A stretch of DNA of 64,000 nucleotides from an uncultured Caulobacter sp. (GTDB lineage Bacteria > Pseudomonadota > Alphaproteobacteria > Caulobacterales > Caulobacteraceae): the NCBI GenBank assembly GCA_913776195.1, contig CAJYMH010000021.1, positions 124,001 to 188,000 of the forward strand. The letters run 5' to 3'. A program made the position numbers and the translations under genes. Of this stretch, positions 33,810-42,417 are shown in pieces. The notes under the pieces were generated by a model. That model was not told where the DNA came from and ran no database searches. It worked only from the letters and a program-made list of their open reading frames with translations. Positions within the stretch are counted from its first letter, which is position 1; every line of letters starts with the position of its first letter.

Positions 33810-34666
33810 CGGCGGGTCTCCTGCTTGGCGACTTCCCTGTCGAACGCCGCCTGGGAGGCGTCGATGAAGCGGCCCATCTCCGCCGGGTCGACGAAGGGTG
33901 TCGGCTCGCCGCGCGTCTGCCGCTGGCGCTTGCCGGCCAGATCGGCGAACTCGGGATGGTTCGGCAGGAAAACGTCGGTCGGGATCGCCCGCAGCTTGGC
34001 GAAGCTGGCCTGATAATCGGCCAGGATCTGCGGATAGGCCCGGTTGCCGAACAGCACGTTCCCAGCCACCGACGTGGAGCAGTAGAAGGTCACGTTCAGC
34101 GGACGGTCCCGCTCCACCACCGGCAGGGTCCAGGTGGTGCAGCCGCGCGTGTGGCCCGGCGTGATGTGGGCGGTGATGGCGATCTCGCCCAGCTTCACCG
34201 TCTGCAGGTCCTTGACGGTGCGGTCCACCTTCACCGGCGGGAAGGCCGCGCCGCCATAGTCGCTGTCGCCGACATGGACGCCCTTCTCCAGGCCTTCCTC
34301 GTCGCCCTTGGCGGCGTAGAGCCTGGCCTTGGTGTCCGCCTTCAGCTGCGCCAGACCGCCCGCGTGATCGATATGGGCGTGGGTGTTCAGCAGGATCTTC
34401 ACGTCCTCGACCTTGAAGCCCAGCTTGCGGATGTTCGCCTCGACCAGGGGCGCGCCCTCCGGCATGCCGCCGTCGATGACGATGTGTCCCTGCGAGCCCG
34501 AGATCAGGTAGGAGGCGATGCCCTCCGTACCGACGAACCAGACATTGCCGACGATGCGATAGGGCGCGGCCGGCTTGGTCCATTCGGCGGGCCAGCCTTG
34601 CGCCGAGGCGGCTCCAGCCATCGTCGCGGCCGACAGGGCTAGGATCAGGGTCGTCTTGACGTTCAT
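33806..34666 (-). CDS. Subclass B3 metallo-beta-lactamase
   Basis: This 286-residue exported zinc hydrolase has a signal peptide covering residues 1-22 (ending ASAQG). The B3 zinc ligands are complete: His96, His98, Asp100 and His101 in NTHAHIDHAGG, His172 in PGHTRGCTTW and His237 in LPNHPEF. Gln or Cys replacements seen in B1/B2 enzymes are absent. The sequence resembles the chromosomal CAU-1 enzyme of Caulobacter, as I remember it. AAGGGAGA lies 6 bases before ATG 34666. The stop overlaps the start of metH part 1, so expression is coupled to methionine synthase. Carbapenem or other beta-lactam hydrolysis is likely but not shown. Confidence 0.92.
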   Translation of the reverse strand: MNVKTTLILALSAATMAGAASAQGWPAEWTKPAAPYRIVGNVWFVGTEGIASYLISGSQGHIVIDGGMPEGAPLVEANIRKLGFKVEDVKILLNTHAHIDHAGGLAQLKADTKARLYAAKGDEEGLEKGVHVGDSDYGGAAFPPVKVDRTVKDLQTVKLGEIAITAHITPGHTRGCTTWTLPVVERDRPLNVTFYCSTSVAGNVLFGNRAYPQILADYQASFAKLRAIPTDVFLPNHPEFADLAGKRQRQTRGEPTPFVDPAEMGRFIDASQAAFDREVAKQETRR

Positions 34667-34757
34667 TGCGGGTCTCCCTTTCGGCGAGAGACATGAGCGC
34701 CCGCGAAGCTCGGCCGCAAACGACCTTTCCTCGCCGGAGCCATGAGCTGAACTTGCA

Positions 34758-35714
34758 TCACGCCGCAGCCTCCGAGGGGGACGGCGCGGGCTCGCGCACG
34801 CCCAGCACCCGGCACAGGGCGTAGACCAGGTCGGCGCGGTTCAGGGTGTAGAAGTGGAAGTCCTTGAACCCCTGTTCCTCCAGCTTGGCGCACATCTCGG
34901 CGGCTACCGAACAGGCGATCAGGCGGCGGGTGTCCGGATCATCGTCCAGGCCATCGAACAGGTTGGCCAGCCAAACGGGCACCGTCGCCTCGCAGGCCGC
35001 GGCCATGCGCTTCAGACCCTTGAAGTTGGTCACCGGCATAATCGCCGGGATGATCGGAATGGCGATGCCCGCGTCGCGCGCCTTGTCCACGAAGCGCAGG
35101 AACGCGTCGATGTCGAAGAAGAACTGGCTGATCGCCTGCGTCGCGCCGGCGTCCACCTTGGCCTTCAGCACGTCGATGTCGTGCGCCAGGGACGGGCTTT
35201 CCGGATGCTTTTCCGGATAGGCGCCGACCAGCACCTCGAACGGCGCGATGCGGCGGATGGCGGCGGTTAGTTCGGTGGCGTTCTGATAGCCGTCGGGCCG
35301 CGGAACATAGACGCCGCCCACGCCGCTGACGCCGCTCTCATCCGGCGGCGGATCGCCGCGCAAGGCGACGATATGGCGAACCCCGGCTTCCCAATACTCG
35401 CGGATCACCTCGTCAACCTCGTCACGGCTAGCCCCGACGCAGGTTAGGTGCGCGGCCGGCAGCAGACCCGTCTCGTCCAGGATGCGGCGCACCGTGCGGT
35501 GGGTCCGCTCGCGGGTCGAGCCGCCGGCGCCATATGTCACCGACACGAACGACGGGCCCAGCGGCTCCAGCCGGCGGATGGACGACCACAGGGTCTCCTC
35601 CATGGCTTCGGTCTTGGGGGGAAAGAACTCGAAGGAGACGTTCAGGCGCGACTGCGCGCGCTCGGCGGCGCGGGCCACAGGGCCGATGACGCGGCGGGGT
35701 TCGGCGGCGCTCAT
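34758..35714 (-). CDS. metF: 5,10-Methylenetetrahydrofolate reductase
   Basis: MetF reduces methylenetetrahydrofolate to methyltetrahydrofolate, the methyl donor for MetH. The 318-residue flavin-dependent TIM barrel has RLNVSFEFFPPKTEAMEETLW (catalytic Glu in the FEFFPPK motif), FVSVTYGAGGSTRERTH, AGATQAISQFFFDIDAFLRFVD and IIPAIMPVTNFKGLKRMA. Its ATG overlaps the stop of the upstream regulator gene (ATGA), so the two are translated together. The order regulator-metF-[lactamase]-metH1 makes it a core part of the methionine operon. Confidence 0.97.
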   Translation of the reverse strand: MSAAEPRRVIGPVARAAERAQSRLNVSFEFFPPKTEAMEETLWSSIRRLEPLGPSFVSVTYGAGGSTRERTHRTVRRILDETGLLPAAHLTCVGASRDEVDEVIREYWEAGVRHIVALRGDPPPDESGVSGVGGVYVPRPDGYQNATELTAAIRRIAPFEVLVGAYPEKHPESPSLAHDIDVLKAKVDAGATQAISQFFFDIDAFLRFVDKARDAGIAIPIIPAIMPVTNFKGLKRMAAACEATVPVWLANLFDGLDDDPDTRRLIACSVAAEMCAKLEEQGFKDFHFYTLNRADLVYALCRVLGVREPAPSPSEAAA

Positions 35715-36682
35715 GCGGCGCTCCTTTGTACTGAGGCCGGGCGTCGGCCCGTCCAGATCTTGACGGTCAGGCCACCGACCTTGGCGGGCGGCAGGTCGGC
35801 TTCCACGCGGCCCTCAAGGCCGGCCGCGGACAGCCAGCGCAGCATTTCGGCGTCCGAGAAACCGAGGCGGCGGTGCTGATGCGCCTCGCGCAGGAACTCC
35901 AGGCGGTGCGGGGCGAAATCGACGATCAGCAGGCGTCCGCCCGGCGCCACCAGCCGCGCGGCCTCGGCCACGGCGGCGGCGGGATCGCCCAGATAGTGCA
36001 GCACCTGATGCACCGTCACCAAGTCGGCGGACGCGTCCGGCAGGCGGGTGAAGAAGATGTCCCCGTGCCGCAGCTCGCAGTGATCCAGCCCCGCCTTGGC
36101 CGTCTCCGCTCGGGCGATGTTGAGCATGTGCTGCGACAGGTCCAGGCCGAGCGCGCTCGACGCCTTGCGGCCCAGCAGGGTCAGCATCCGGCCCGTCCCG
36201 GCGCCCAGATCCACCAGACCCCGGAATGGCCCAGGCCCGGCGGCGGCGATGATCGCTTTCTCCACGTCCGCTTCGGCTACGTAGAGCGAGCGGATTTCAT
36301 CCCATCGGGCGGCGTTGCGGGCGAAATAGGCGCTGGCCTCGGCCGCGCGCTCGGCTCGCACCTCACCCAGGCGCTCGGCGTCGGCCCGCGCTTCGGGATC
36401 GGCGGGATCGATGGGGGCCAGCGCCGCATCCACCATGGCCCGTCCCGGCCCATGGGCGGCAAGGCGGTAGAACACCCACGCGCCATCGGGAAACCGCTCT
36501 ACAAGCCCCGCTTCCGCCAGCAGTTTCAGGTGGCGCGAGACGCGCGGCTGGCTCTGGTCGAGGATGCGGCAAAGCTCGAGAACCGACAGTTCCTCCTGGG
36601 CGAGCAGGGCCAGAACCCGCATGCGGGTGTCCTCGCCCGCCGCGCGCAAGATCTCCACCGCCTGGGCCATGCTGATCGACAT
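35711..36682 (-). CDS. ArsR-type regulator fused to a SAM-methyltransferase-like domain (SahR-like)
   Basis: This 323-residue two-domain protein has an ArsR/SmtB winged helix at about residues 10-85 (RMRVLALLAQEELSVLELCRILDQSQPRVSRHLKLLAEAGLVERF). A class I methyltransferase fold at about 140-310 follows (LVDLGAGTGRMLTLLG, then LGLDLSQHMLNIAR and LVTVHQVLHYL). This layout matches SahR, a proteobacterial repressor of methionine-cycle genes that responds to S-adenosylhomocysteine; I assign that from memory of the family. No metal-binding ArsR Cys motif is present. A perfect 20-bp palindrome abuts the start. The start could also be the ATG four codons later, since no ribosome site is visible for either. 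Confidence 0.87.
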   Translation of the reverse strand: MSISMAQAVEILRAAGEDTRMRVLALLAQEELSVLELCRILDQSQPRVSRHLKLLAEAGLVERFPDGAWVFYRLAAHGPGRAMVDAALAPIDPADPEARADAERLGEVRAERAAEASAYFARNAARWDEIRSLYVAEADVEKAIIAAAGPGPFRGLVDLGAGTGRMLTLLGRKASSALGLDLSQHMLNIARAETAKAGLDHCELRHGDIFFTRLPDASADLVTVHQVLHYLGDPAAAVAEAARLVAPGGRLLIVDFAPHRLEFLREAHQHRRLGFSDAEMLRWLSAAGLEGRVEADLPPAKVGGLTVKIWTGRRPASVQRSAA

Positions 36683-36706
36683 AAAGACATAAAGATATCT
36701 TTATGT
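36679..36706. promoter_or_regulatory. Operator of the methionine operon
   Basis: The 20-base sequence ACATAAAGATATCTTTATGT at 36687-36706 is a perfect palindrome. Directly next to it, at 36679-36686, is a direct copy of its first half (ACATAAAG), which overlaps the regulator start codon. It probably binds the regulator itself and autoregulates the operon. It is very AT-rich compared with its surroundings. Confidence 0.8.
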
Positions 36707-36736
36707 GATTTTGGCAAGCGGTTTGTGCGTTGAACC

Positions 36737-37693
36737 CTATTCCTGCACGGGGCTTGGCAAGGGCTCACCGTGGAAGAACGCCCGCAGGTTCTCCACCGTC
36801 AGGCCCACCATCTGCGGAATGGCGTCCACCGTCGCCCCCGCCAGATGCGGGGTCAGAACCGTATGCGGCACGCCTTCCCAGCGCGCGGGCGGCGTCGGCT
36901 CTTCGTCGAATACGTCTAGGGCGGCCATGCCCAGCTTGCCGTCCTTCAGGGCGGCGATCATCGCGTCCTCGTCGATCACCGACCCGCGCGCCACGTTCAC
37001 CAGGCAGCCCTGCGGCCCCAAGGCCTCAATCACGCCGGCGGAGATCAGCCCCTTATTCTCGGGCGTGGCGCGACAGGCGACGATCAGCACGTCGCTGTCC
37101 CGCGCCAGGGCCATGAGGCTCTCGGCGCGGGGCCAGCGGCCCTCCTTCGGATTAGGGCCCCACCAGGAGACCGTCATGCCGAAGGCCTCCAGCCGGCGGG
37201 CCGTGGCCTCGCCGATGTGGCCTAGGCCGACCACCCCTGCCTTGCGTCCGCGCAAGGAGCGCCGCGAATGCATGCGGTCGCCCGGTCCCCACCGTCCTTC
37301 GCGCACTCGGCGGTCGCCCTCGACGATCCCGCGCCAGGCGCCGATCAACAGTCCCACGGCCACGTCGGCCACGTCCTCTGCGTTGACACCGGTGGAATGG
37401 GTCACGGCGATCCCGTGCTGACGGCACCAGGCCATGGGCACGCCGTCATAGCCGGCGCTGACACAGGCGATCAGGCCCAGGCGCGGCATCTCGGCCAGCA
37501 GGTCGATGGGCAACGGCATCTCGCCGGCATGGACGATGGCCTCGACCTTCAGGCCCGGCCCCGACAGGAAACCCAAGGTGTCCGCATGATCCCACAGGCG
37601 CACGACCTCATAGGTCGACTCCAGCATGGCCTGCAGGGGCATCAGCATCTCATGCGAAAGCAGGATGCAGGGCTTCTCGGTCGTCTCGGCCAT
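36737..37693 (-). CDS. D-2-hydroxyacid dehydrogenase
   Basis: This 318-residue NAD(P)-dependent dehydrogenase belongs to the glyoxylate/hydroxypyruvate/phosphoglycerate family. The nucleotide-binding loop is AGVVGLGHIGEATARRLEAFGM. The catalytic triad is the Arg in LVNVARGSVID, the Glu in DVFDEEP and the His in VLTPHLAGAT. I chose ATG 37693 (MAETTEKP) because GAGGAG lies just upstream; the longer frame adds 11 residues. It lies upstream of the methionine operon in the same direction, but the operator lies between them, so it is probably a separate unit. The preferred hydroxyacid is not clear. Confidence 0.9.
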   Translation of the reverse strand: MAETTEKPCILLSHEMLMPLQAMLESTYEVVRLWDHADTLGFLSGPGLKVEAIVHAGEMPLPIDLLAEMPRLGLIACVSAGYDGVPMAWCRQHGIAVTHSTGVNAEDVADVAVGLLIGAWRGIVEGDRRVREGRWGPGDRMHSRRSLRGRKAGVVGLGHIGEATARRLEAFGMTVSWWGPNPKEGRWPRAESLMALARDSDVLIVACRATPENKGLISAGVIEALGPQGCLVNVARGSVIDEDAMIAALKDGKLGMAALDVFDEEPTPPARWEGVPHTVLTPHLAGATVDAIPQMVGLTVENLRAFFHGEPLPSPVQE

Positions 37694-37747
37694 GGGCGCT
37701 CCTCGTTGCGTCTTCTTATAGCGCAACGCTAGAGCCTTGGATGGGTG

Positions 37748-39733
37748 TCAGCCAATATCCGAATGGATGAACGCAGAGCTGCCGTAGGCGCCGACCAGGT
37801 TCACCCCGAACGCCGCGCCGTCCGCCAGGTCTAGAAGATAGGCGTCCAGCGCCTTGGCGTAGATGCCGACGCCGGCCTTCTCGGCCTCGGTCAGCAGCCA
37901 TCCCACCATCGCCGCCTTGGCGCCTATGCCGCGATCGCCCCCATAGGATGCGAAGTAGTCCAGGCGGGTCATGCCGCCGCCCACATCCGAGTCCAAGATC
38001 AGATCGATCCGCGCCGCCGACGGCGCTCCGCCGAAGATCGTCGCATAGGCCTTGGACACCGCGTCGTCGAAGCTCAGCGCGCCATAGGTCGCCTGGAAGG
38101 CGGCCTTGCCCTCGCCCTGCTTGCCCAGGTTCACCGCGAAGTTGATGTATCGGTTCTCGACGTTGAACGCGGTGTAATAGGCGCTGTTCAGGTGGTTGGC
38201 GTTGCCGCCGGCGTTGGTCAGCAGATAGTCCATGCCGCCTTCGCTCGGCGTGACGCCGACGAAGAACTGATAGGCCAGGGCCGCGACCTTCGTCGTGCCG
38301 GCCGCCGCATCGACGATCTGTTCATAGGCCTGCGCCTGGCTCATCGCCCCCGTGGCGACCTGCGCGGTCAGGCTGTTCAGCAGCGCCTTCTGCGCCTCGT
38401 TTGCGGGCGCATGGCGCATGATGTTTGCGAAGGCCACGTCCAGCGAGACGCTGGGCGCAACGCTGCCGCCGCCCGCCAGGGTGATGGTCACGTCGGTGAA
38501 CTGCAACTTCTCGACGAACTTCAGCGTGTCGGTCCCGTCGGGGGAGCCGCTGCGTAGGTCGCGGATGGTGATCGTGCCGTCGGCGGCCGTGGTCCAGCTG
38601 TAGTTGGCCCGCGCGCCGGAATAGACCGCTGTGTCGGTCCCCGCGCCACCGTCGATGACGTCATTGCCGCCGCGGCCTTCCAGCCTGTTGTCGGACGCGT
38701 TGCCGGTGATGGAGTCATTGCCCCCGCCGCCGCGCGCGTTCTCGACCGTCACGCCATAGGCGATGGAGATGTTCTTGGTCATCGACAGGGCGTCGCTGAA
38801 CGCGCCCGCGTTCAGATCGATGCGGGAGACCAGGCTCGTGCCCGAAAGGTCCAGGGTGTCATTGCCGCCGCCGTCCCAGATCGTGACGATCGGCTGCTTG
38901 GTGACGGTGAAGTCGTACGACGCCCGACCCGCCGTGCTGTTGAAGCCATAGACGGTGTCGCCGGCGCGGGTGCTCGTGTTCGCGCCGTACATGGCCTGTA
39001 GCCCGGCCACGTCGTGCAAAAGCAGGGTCGAGCCCGAATAGATCGCGTTGTCCGCGTCGAACAGGAAATCGGCGCCAGTCTCGGACGCCTGGAAGTACGA
39101 CATGATCGTGTACTGCCGGCTGTCCTGCATGAAGGTGGCGTGCTCGGCATAGGTGATCTTGCCGCCGTTGGCGTTGTAGTCGCCCGGATGCAGCGCCCCC
39201 AGACCGTGCACGATCTCGTGCATCAGGGCCATGAAGTTGTAGCCGCCGTAAAACCACTTGCGCTCGGCCACTGCGTCGGGGTTCAGCCAGACCTCGACGG
39301 AGCGAAGATTGCTGCCCGAACTGCGCCAGCTGGCGTGGCCCCATTCGTAGTCCGGCGCACTGTTGTCGGCGCCAAGGCGGATGCGGCCGGTGCTCGTGCC
39401 GTCATCCGTCGTCTCCACGAACTTCAGGTTGATGACGTCGGAGATCAGGTCGAACGCCGCGCGGGTATAGTTGCGCTCTTCGGCGGTCAGGGCCTTGAAG
39501 TCGGCGCCGACCGACAGCGGCCCGCTGGTCATGAAGCTGTAGAGCACAGGACCGCTCGACCAGCTCAGGTTGTTGCGGTCGTAGTTGTTGATGATCTGAT
39601 TGGTTGACCAGATCGGCTTGCTCTGCGCCGCCGCGGATAGAGTTCCGTCGCCCGCCGACATGGTCTCATGCGCGGTCAGGCCGGCCGCGCACGCCGCGCA
39701 ACCGCAGGATTGCCACTCAGATTCGAAAGCCAC
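37748..39733 (-). CDS. SapA-like serralysin metalloprotease with RsaA-type anchor domain (copy 1)
   Basis: This 661-residue secreted zinc protease belongs to the serralysin (M10B) group. The zinc motif HEIVHGLGALHPGDYN lies at 172-187, and the Met-turn TIMSYF (Met211) follows. RTX-like calcium-binding units occur near 289-297 and 337-366 (GGGGNDSITGN and GRGGNDVIDGG). Residues about 430-655 closely resemble my memory of the N-terminal polysaccharide-binding domain of the S-layer protein RsaA (YQFFVGVTPS, ENRYINFAVNL). This matches the layout of the Caulobacter S-layer-associated protease SapA. The N-terminus has no Sec signal, as expected for type I secretion, but has a Cys cluster (SCGCAAC). 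The start is GTG 39733 with GGAG upstream. No secretion genes are in the window. Confidence 0.88.
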   Translation of the reverse strand: MAFESEWQSCGCAACAAGLTAHETMSAGDGTLSAAAQSKPIWSTNQIINNYDRNNLSWSSGPVLYSFMTSGPLSVGADFKALTAEERNYTRAAFDLISDVINLKFVETTDDGTSTGRIRLGADNSAPDYEWGHASWRSSGSNLRSVEVWLNPDAVAERKWFYGGYNFMALMHEIVHGLGALHPGDYNANGGKITYAEHATFMQDSRQYTIMSYFQASETGADFLFDADNAIYSGSTLLLHDVAGLQAMYGANTSTRAGDTVYGFNSTAGRASYDFTVTKQPIVTIWDGGGNDTLDLSGTSLVSRIDLNAGAFSDALSMTKNISIAYGVTVENARGGGGNDSITGNASDNRLEGRGGNDVIDGGAGTDTAVYSGARANYSWTTAADGTITIRDLRSGSPDGTDTLKFVEKLQFTDVTITLAGGGSVAPSVSLDVAFANIMRHAPANEAQKALLNSLTAQVATGAMSQAQAYEQIVDAAAGTTKVAALAYQFFVGVTPSEGGMDYLLTNAGGNANHLNSAYYTAFNVENRYINFAVNLGKQGEGKAAFQATYGALSFDDAVSKAYATIFGGAPSAARIDLILDSDVGGGMTRLDYFASYGGDRGIGAKAAMVGWLLTEAEKAGVGIYAKALDAYLLDLADGAAFGVNLVGAYGSSAFIHSDIG

Positions 39734-40074
39734 TGGCTGCTCCGGACGCCCCTAAGCGTGTCTCACAGGAGCACGCCGAAATCGATCGTGCCTCTACCAA
39801 GGTTTACACAAGTTTTCACAGCGACCGGATGTAGCAGTCGCAACCAACCATCAGAAGTAGTGACGGTTGCCAGAGTAAAAACACTATCGCAATGGTTGCC
39901 AAGATAGCTTCTGCAACCCTTCTGCCAATCAGGGGTAGAATCCCTTGCGCGATAACGGTTAGCGAGAGTCACTATTCGCAACCCCAGCGCGCGTTCGCTT
40001 CGAAAGGCGCGGATGGGGTCAGCAATGCGGCATTTTGACCGCGCCCGGCGCTGCGTCGGGCGCTCGTATAAATA
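39734..40074. promoter_or_regulatory. AT-richer intergenic region upstream of protease copy 1
   Basis: This 341-base gap separates the two protease genes and is clearly poorer in GC than the surroundings. GGTTGCC occurs at 39865-39871 and 39894-39900, and the reverse-complement core GCAAC occurs near 39839, 39915 and 39979, so a protein could bind here. A 7-base-pair hairpin at 40041-40062 lies behind copy 2 without a T-run. No ORF or RNA gene is supported. Confidence 0.45.
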
Positions 40075-41895
40075 CTACCCGCCAAAAACGAACTCGGGCC
40101 TCCAGTAGCCGTGGGCGACGTCCAGCAGGTCGATGCCGTAAGGCGCCCCGCCGTCCGCCAAATCCTCAAGCCAGGCATTGTTGGCCCGCGCCAGCCCGCC
40201 TGCTTCCGCCTTGACCGCCTCCGCCAGAAGCCACCCCGCCATCGCCGCCTTCGCACCCAGCCCGTCGCCGCCCAGGGCGGAGAAGTAGTCGAGCCGTCCC
40301 TCGATGACGACGCGGACCTCAGCCGCAGGCCTCGCGCCGAAGATCGTCTTGTACGCCTCTTCCCCCGCCTCGATGAAACTGAGGCCCGCGTACCTGGCCG
40401 CGAAGGCGGCCTTTCCCTCGCCGTCGCGGCCAAGGTTCACGGCGAAATTGATGTAGCGGTTCTCCATCGAGAACGATTGGAAATAGGCGCTGTTGAGGCT
40501 GCGTTCATTCCCCCCGGTCGAGGCGACCAGATAGTCCAGTCCACCGCTCTCGGGTATTTTGCTGGTGAAGAACTGATAGGTCAGGGTGGCGACGGAGGTG
40601 GTGTCCCCCGCGGCTTCGATAACCCCTCGAACCGCCTGCCCTTCCGACAGAACGCCGTCGCGGACCTTGGAGGACAGCGCCACCACGAGGGCGGACGAGG
40701 CGTCCCGCAGAACGGACGCCGCCGCCGTAGCCACAACCGCCAACGGCTCGTCCAGCAGCATCGTCCCGTCCGCGAACCGCAGCACTTCGATGGAGACCAG
40801 AGTGTCGGTCCCATCGCGCGCGTTCGGCCGCCTGTCGATGACGGTCCACGTCCCATCCGCGCTCCGCCGGGCCTCGTAGTCGGCGCGCAGGCCGGAATAG
40901 ACCACGGTGTCCACCCCGGCGCCGCCGTCGAGATGATTGTCGGCGCTGTTTCCCGTCAGGCTGTCGTCGCCGGAGCTCCCGTGGGCGTTCTCGATCACCG
41001 CGCCATAAGCGATCGAAATGTTGCTCGTCATGCTCAGAGCGTCGCTGAACGCCCCCGGCGTCAGATCCAGGCGCGCCGCAAGGCTCGACCCCGAGAGATC
41101 CAGAGTATCATCGCCGCCGCCGTCCCAAATCGTCACGACCGGGCGGATATTGGCGGTGAAGTCATAAGCGACGCGTCCCGCCGTGCTGTTGTAGCCATAG
41201 ACCGTATCGCCCGAGCGCGTGCTCATGTCGGCGCCATACATCGCCTGCAGTCCGGCGACATCGTGCAAGAGCAAGGTGGCCGCCGACCCGATCAGGTTGG
41301 TGGCGTCGAAGAGGTGATCGGCACCCGTCTCGGCCGCCCTGAGGTAGGACATCACGGTGTATTGCCAGCTATCCTGGAAGAAGCTGGCGTCTGTAGCGTA
41401 AGTGATCTCACGGCCGTCGGCGTTGTAGTTCCCCGGGTGGTCCACGCCGAGGCTGTGCACCGCCTCGTGCATCATCAGCATGAAGTTGTAGCCGCCGACG
41501 AACCAGCTCCTGGCGGCCACCGCATCGGGATTGAGGATGACATCCGCGGACTGGATATAGCCGCCCGGGCCCAGCCGCCAATTGGCGTGTCCCCAAGCAT
41601 AGTCCGGCGCATTGTTGTCGGCGCCGAAGCGGATGCCCCCCGCAGCCGCCCCCCTGTCCGGAGCCTCCATGAAGCTGAGGTTCACGACGTCGGCGATGGA
41701 TTCCAGCGCCAGCCGCGCAAAGGTCTTCTCCTCTTCGGACAAGGGCTGAAATCCCGACGGACCATTGGTCGCGAAGCTGAATGTGACGACGCCGGACGCC
41801 CACCGGCTCCCCGTACGCACGTAGTTGTCGATGATCTGTTGAAGAGTGAGGACCGGCTTGGCGCGGCCATGGTCAATGATCTGATCGCCGCTCAC
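40075..41895 (-). CDS. SapA-like serralysin metalloprotease with RsaA-type anchor domain (copy 2)
   Basis: This 606-residue paralogue of the preceding protease has the same order of parts. The zinc motif HEAVHSLGVDHPGNYN begins at residue 143 and the Met-turn is TVMSYL. RTX-like units are GGGDDTLDLSG and SGDDSLTGNSADNHLDGGAG, and the RsaA-like C-terminal domain has LTYQFFTSKIPES, ENRYINFAVNLG and WLEDLADGG. It lacks the N-terminal Cys cluster of copy 1 and has fewer RTX units. I chose GTG 41895 because GGAGGCGAG stands just upstream; a longer frame would add an Arg-rich stretch. Both copies point the same way, 340 bases apart, and look like a tandem duplication that has since diverged. Confidence 0.87.
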   Translation of the reverse strand: MSGDQIIDHGRAKPVLTLQQIIDNYVRTGSRWASGVVTFSFATNGPSGFQPLSEEEKTFARLALESIADVVNLSFMEAPDRGAAAGGIRFGADNNAPDYAWGHANWRLGPGGYIQSADVILNPDAVAARSWFVGGYNFMLMMHEAVHSLGVDHPGNYNADGREITYATDASFFQDSWQYTVMSYLRAAETGADHLFDATNLIGSAATLLLHDVAGLQAMYGADMSTRSGDTVYGYNSTAGRVAYDFTANIRPVVTIWDGGGDDTLDLSGSSLAARLDLTPGAFSDALSMTSNISIAYGAVIENAHGSSGDDSLTGNSADNHLDGGAGVDTVVYSGLRADYEARRSADGTWTVIDRRPNARDGTDTLVSIEVLRFADGTMLLDEPLAVVATAAASVLRDASSALVVALSSKVRDGVLSEGQAVRGVIEAAGDTTSVATLTYQFFTSKIPESGGLDYLVASTGGNERSLNSAYFQSFSMENRYINFAVNLGRDGEGKAAFAARYAGLSFIEAGEEAYKTIFGARPAAEVRVVIEGRLDYFSALGGDGLGAKAAMAGWLLAEAVKAEAGGLARANNAWLEDLADGGAPYGIDLLDVAHGYWRPEFVFGG

Positions 41896-42026
41896 GCCTC
41901 GCCTCCGCCGCCGATGGCGCATTCGCCGGCGATCGGCTGGCCCCGGTCAACGTCACGTCGATGAGCGGCCTAAAACCCGCGTCGGCCGACGCAAGGCCTC
42001 CCCCCCGCCATCGGCTGCGCGCGTCC

Positions 42027-42356
42027 TCAGAACCGTCTCTTGCCGCTCACCGTCTCGAAGAACAGGCGGAAATCCCCCATCAGCGACCACAGAGGGTAGG
42101 TGAAGGTCGCCGGCTTGTTCTTCTCGAAGAAGAAGTGCCCCACCCAGGCGAAGGCGTAGCCGCAGACCAGCGCCGCCAGGCCCAACCGCCAGTCACGCAG
42201 CGCCACCGCCGAGATCGCCAGGGCGATGGAGCAGCCCGTGCCGACGATGTGCAGCCGCCGGCTGGTGCGGTTGGAGTGCTCATGCACATAGAAGGGATAG
42301 AACTCGCCAAAGCTGCGATAGCGCTCGCCGTCGGCGGGAGTCGGGGCCGCGCCCAT
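42027..42356 (-). CDS. DUF962/Mpo1-like membrane protein
   Basis: This 109-residue protein has the Mpo1/DUF962 pattern: SFGEFYPFYVHEHSNRTSRRLHIVGTG, then two or three hydrophobic segments and FAWVGHFFFEKNKPATFTYPLWSLMGD. Yeast Mpo1 is an iron-dependent dioxygenase of 2-hydroxy fatty acids, and its conserved His residues are present here (HEH, LH, GHF). Most bacterial members are not characterised. ATG 42356 is a clean start. The gene is divergent from the racemase gene, with 61 bases between starts. Confidence 0.88.
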   Translation of the reverse strand: MGAAPTPADGERYRSFGEFYPFYVHEHSNRTSRRLHIVGTGCSIALAISAVALRDWRLGLAALVCGYAFAWVGHFFFEKNKPATFTYPLWSLMGDFRLFFETVSGKRRF

Positions 42357-42417
42357 GGATCGTTTCCTCGGTCTTGTTTAGACCAAGGATCGGACATCAC
42401 CCGCTGATCGGCAAGAC

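Noticed and set aside
40111-41964. A 617-codon plus-strand frame opposite protease copy 2
   Set aside because: The minus strand carries the zinc motif, Met-turn and anchor domain; the plus-strand product has no recognisable feature.
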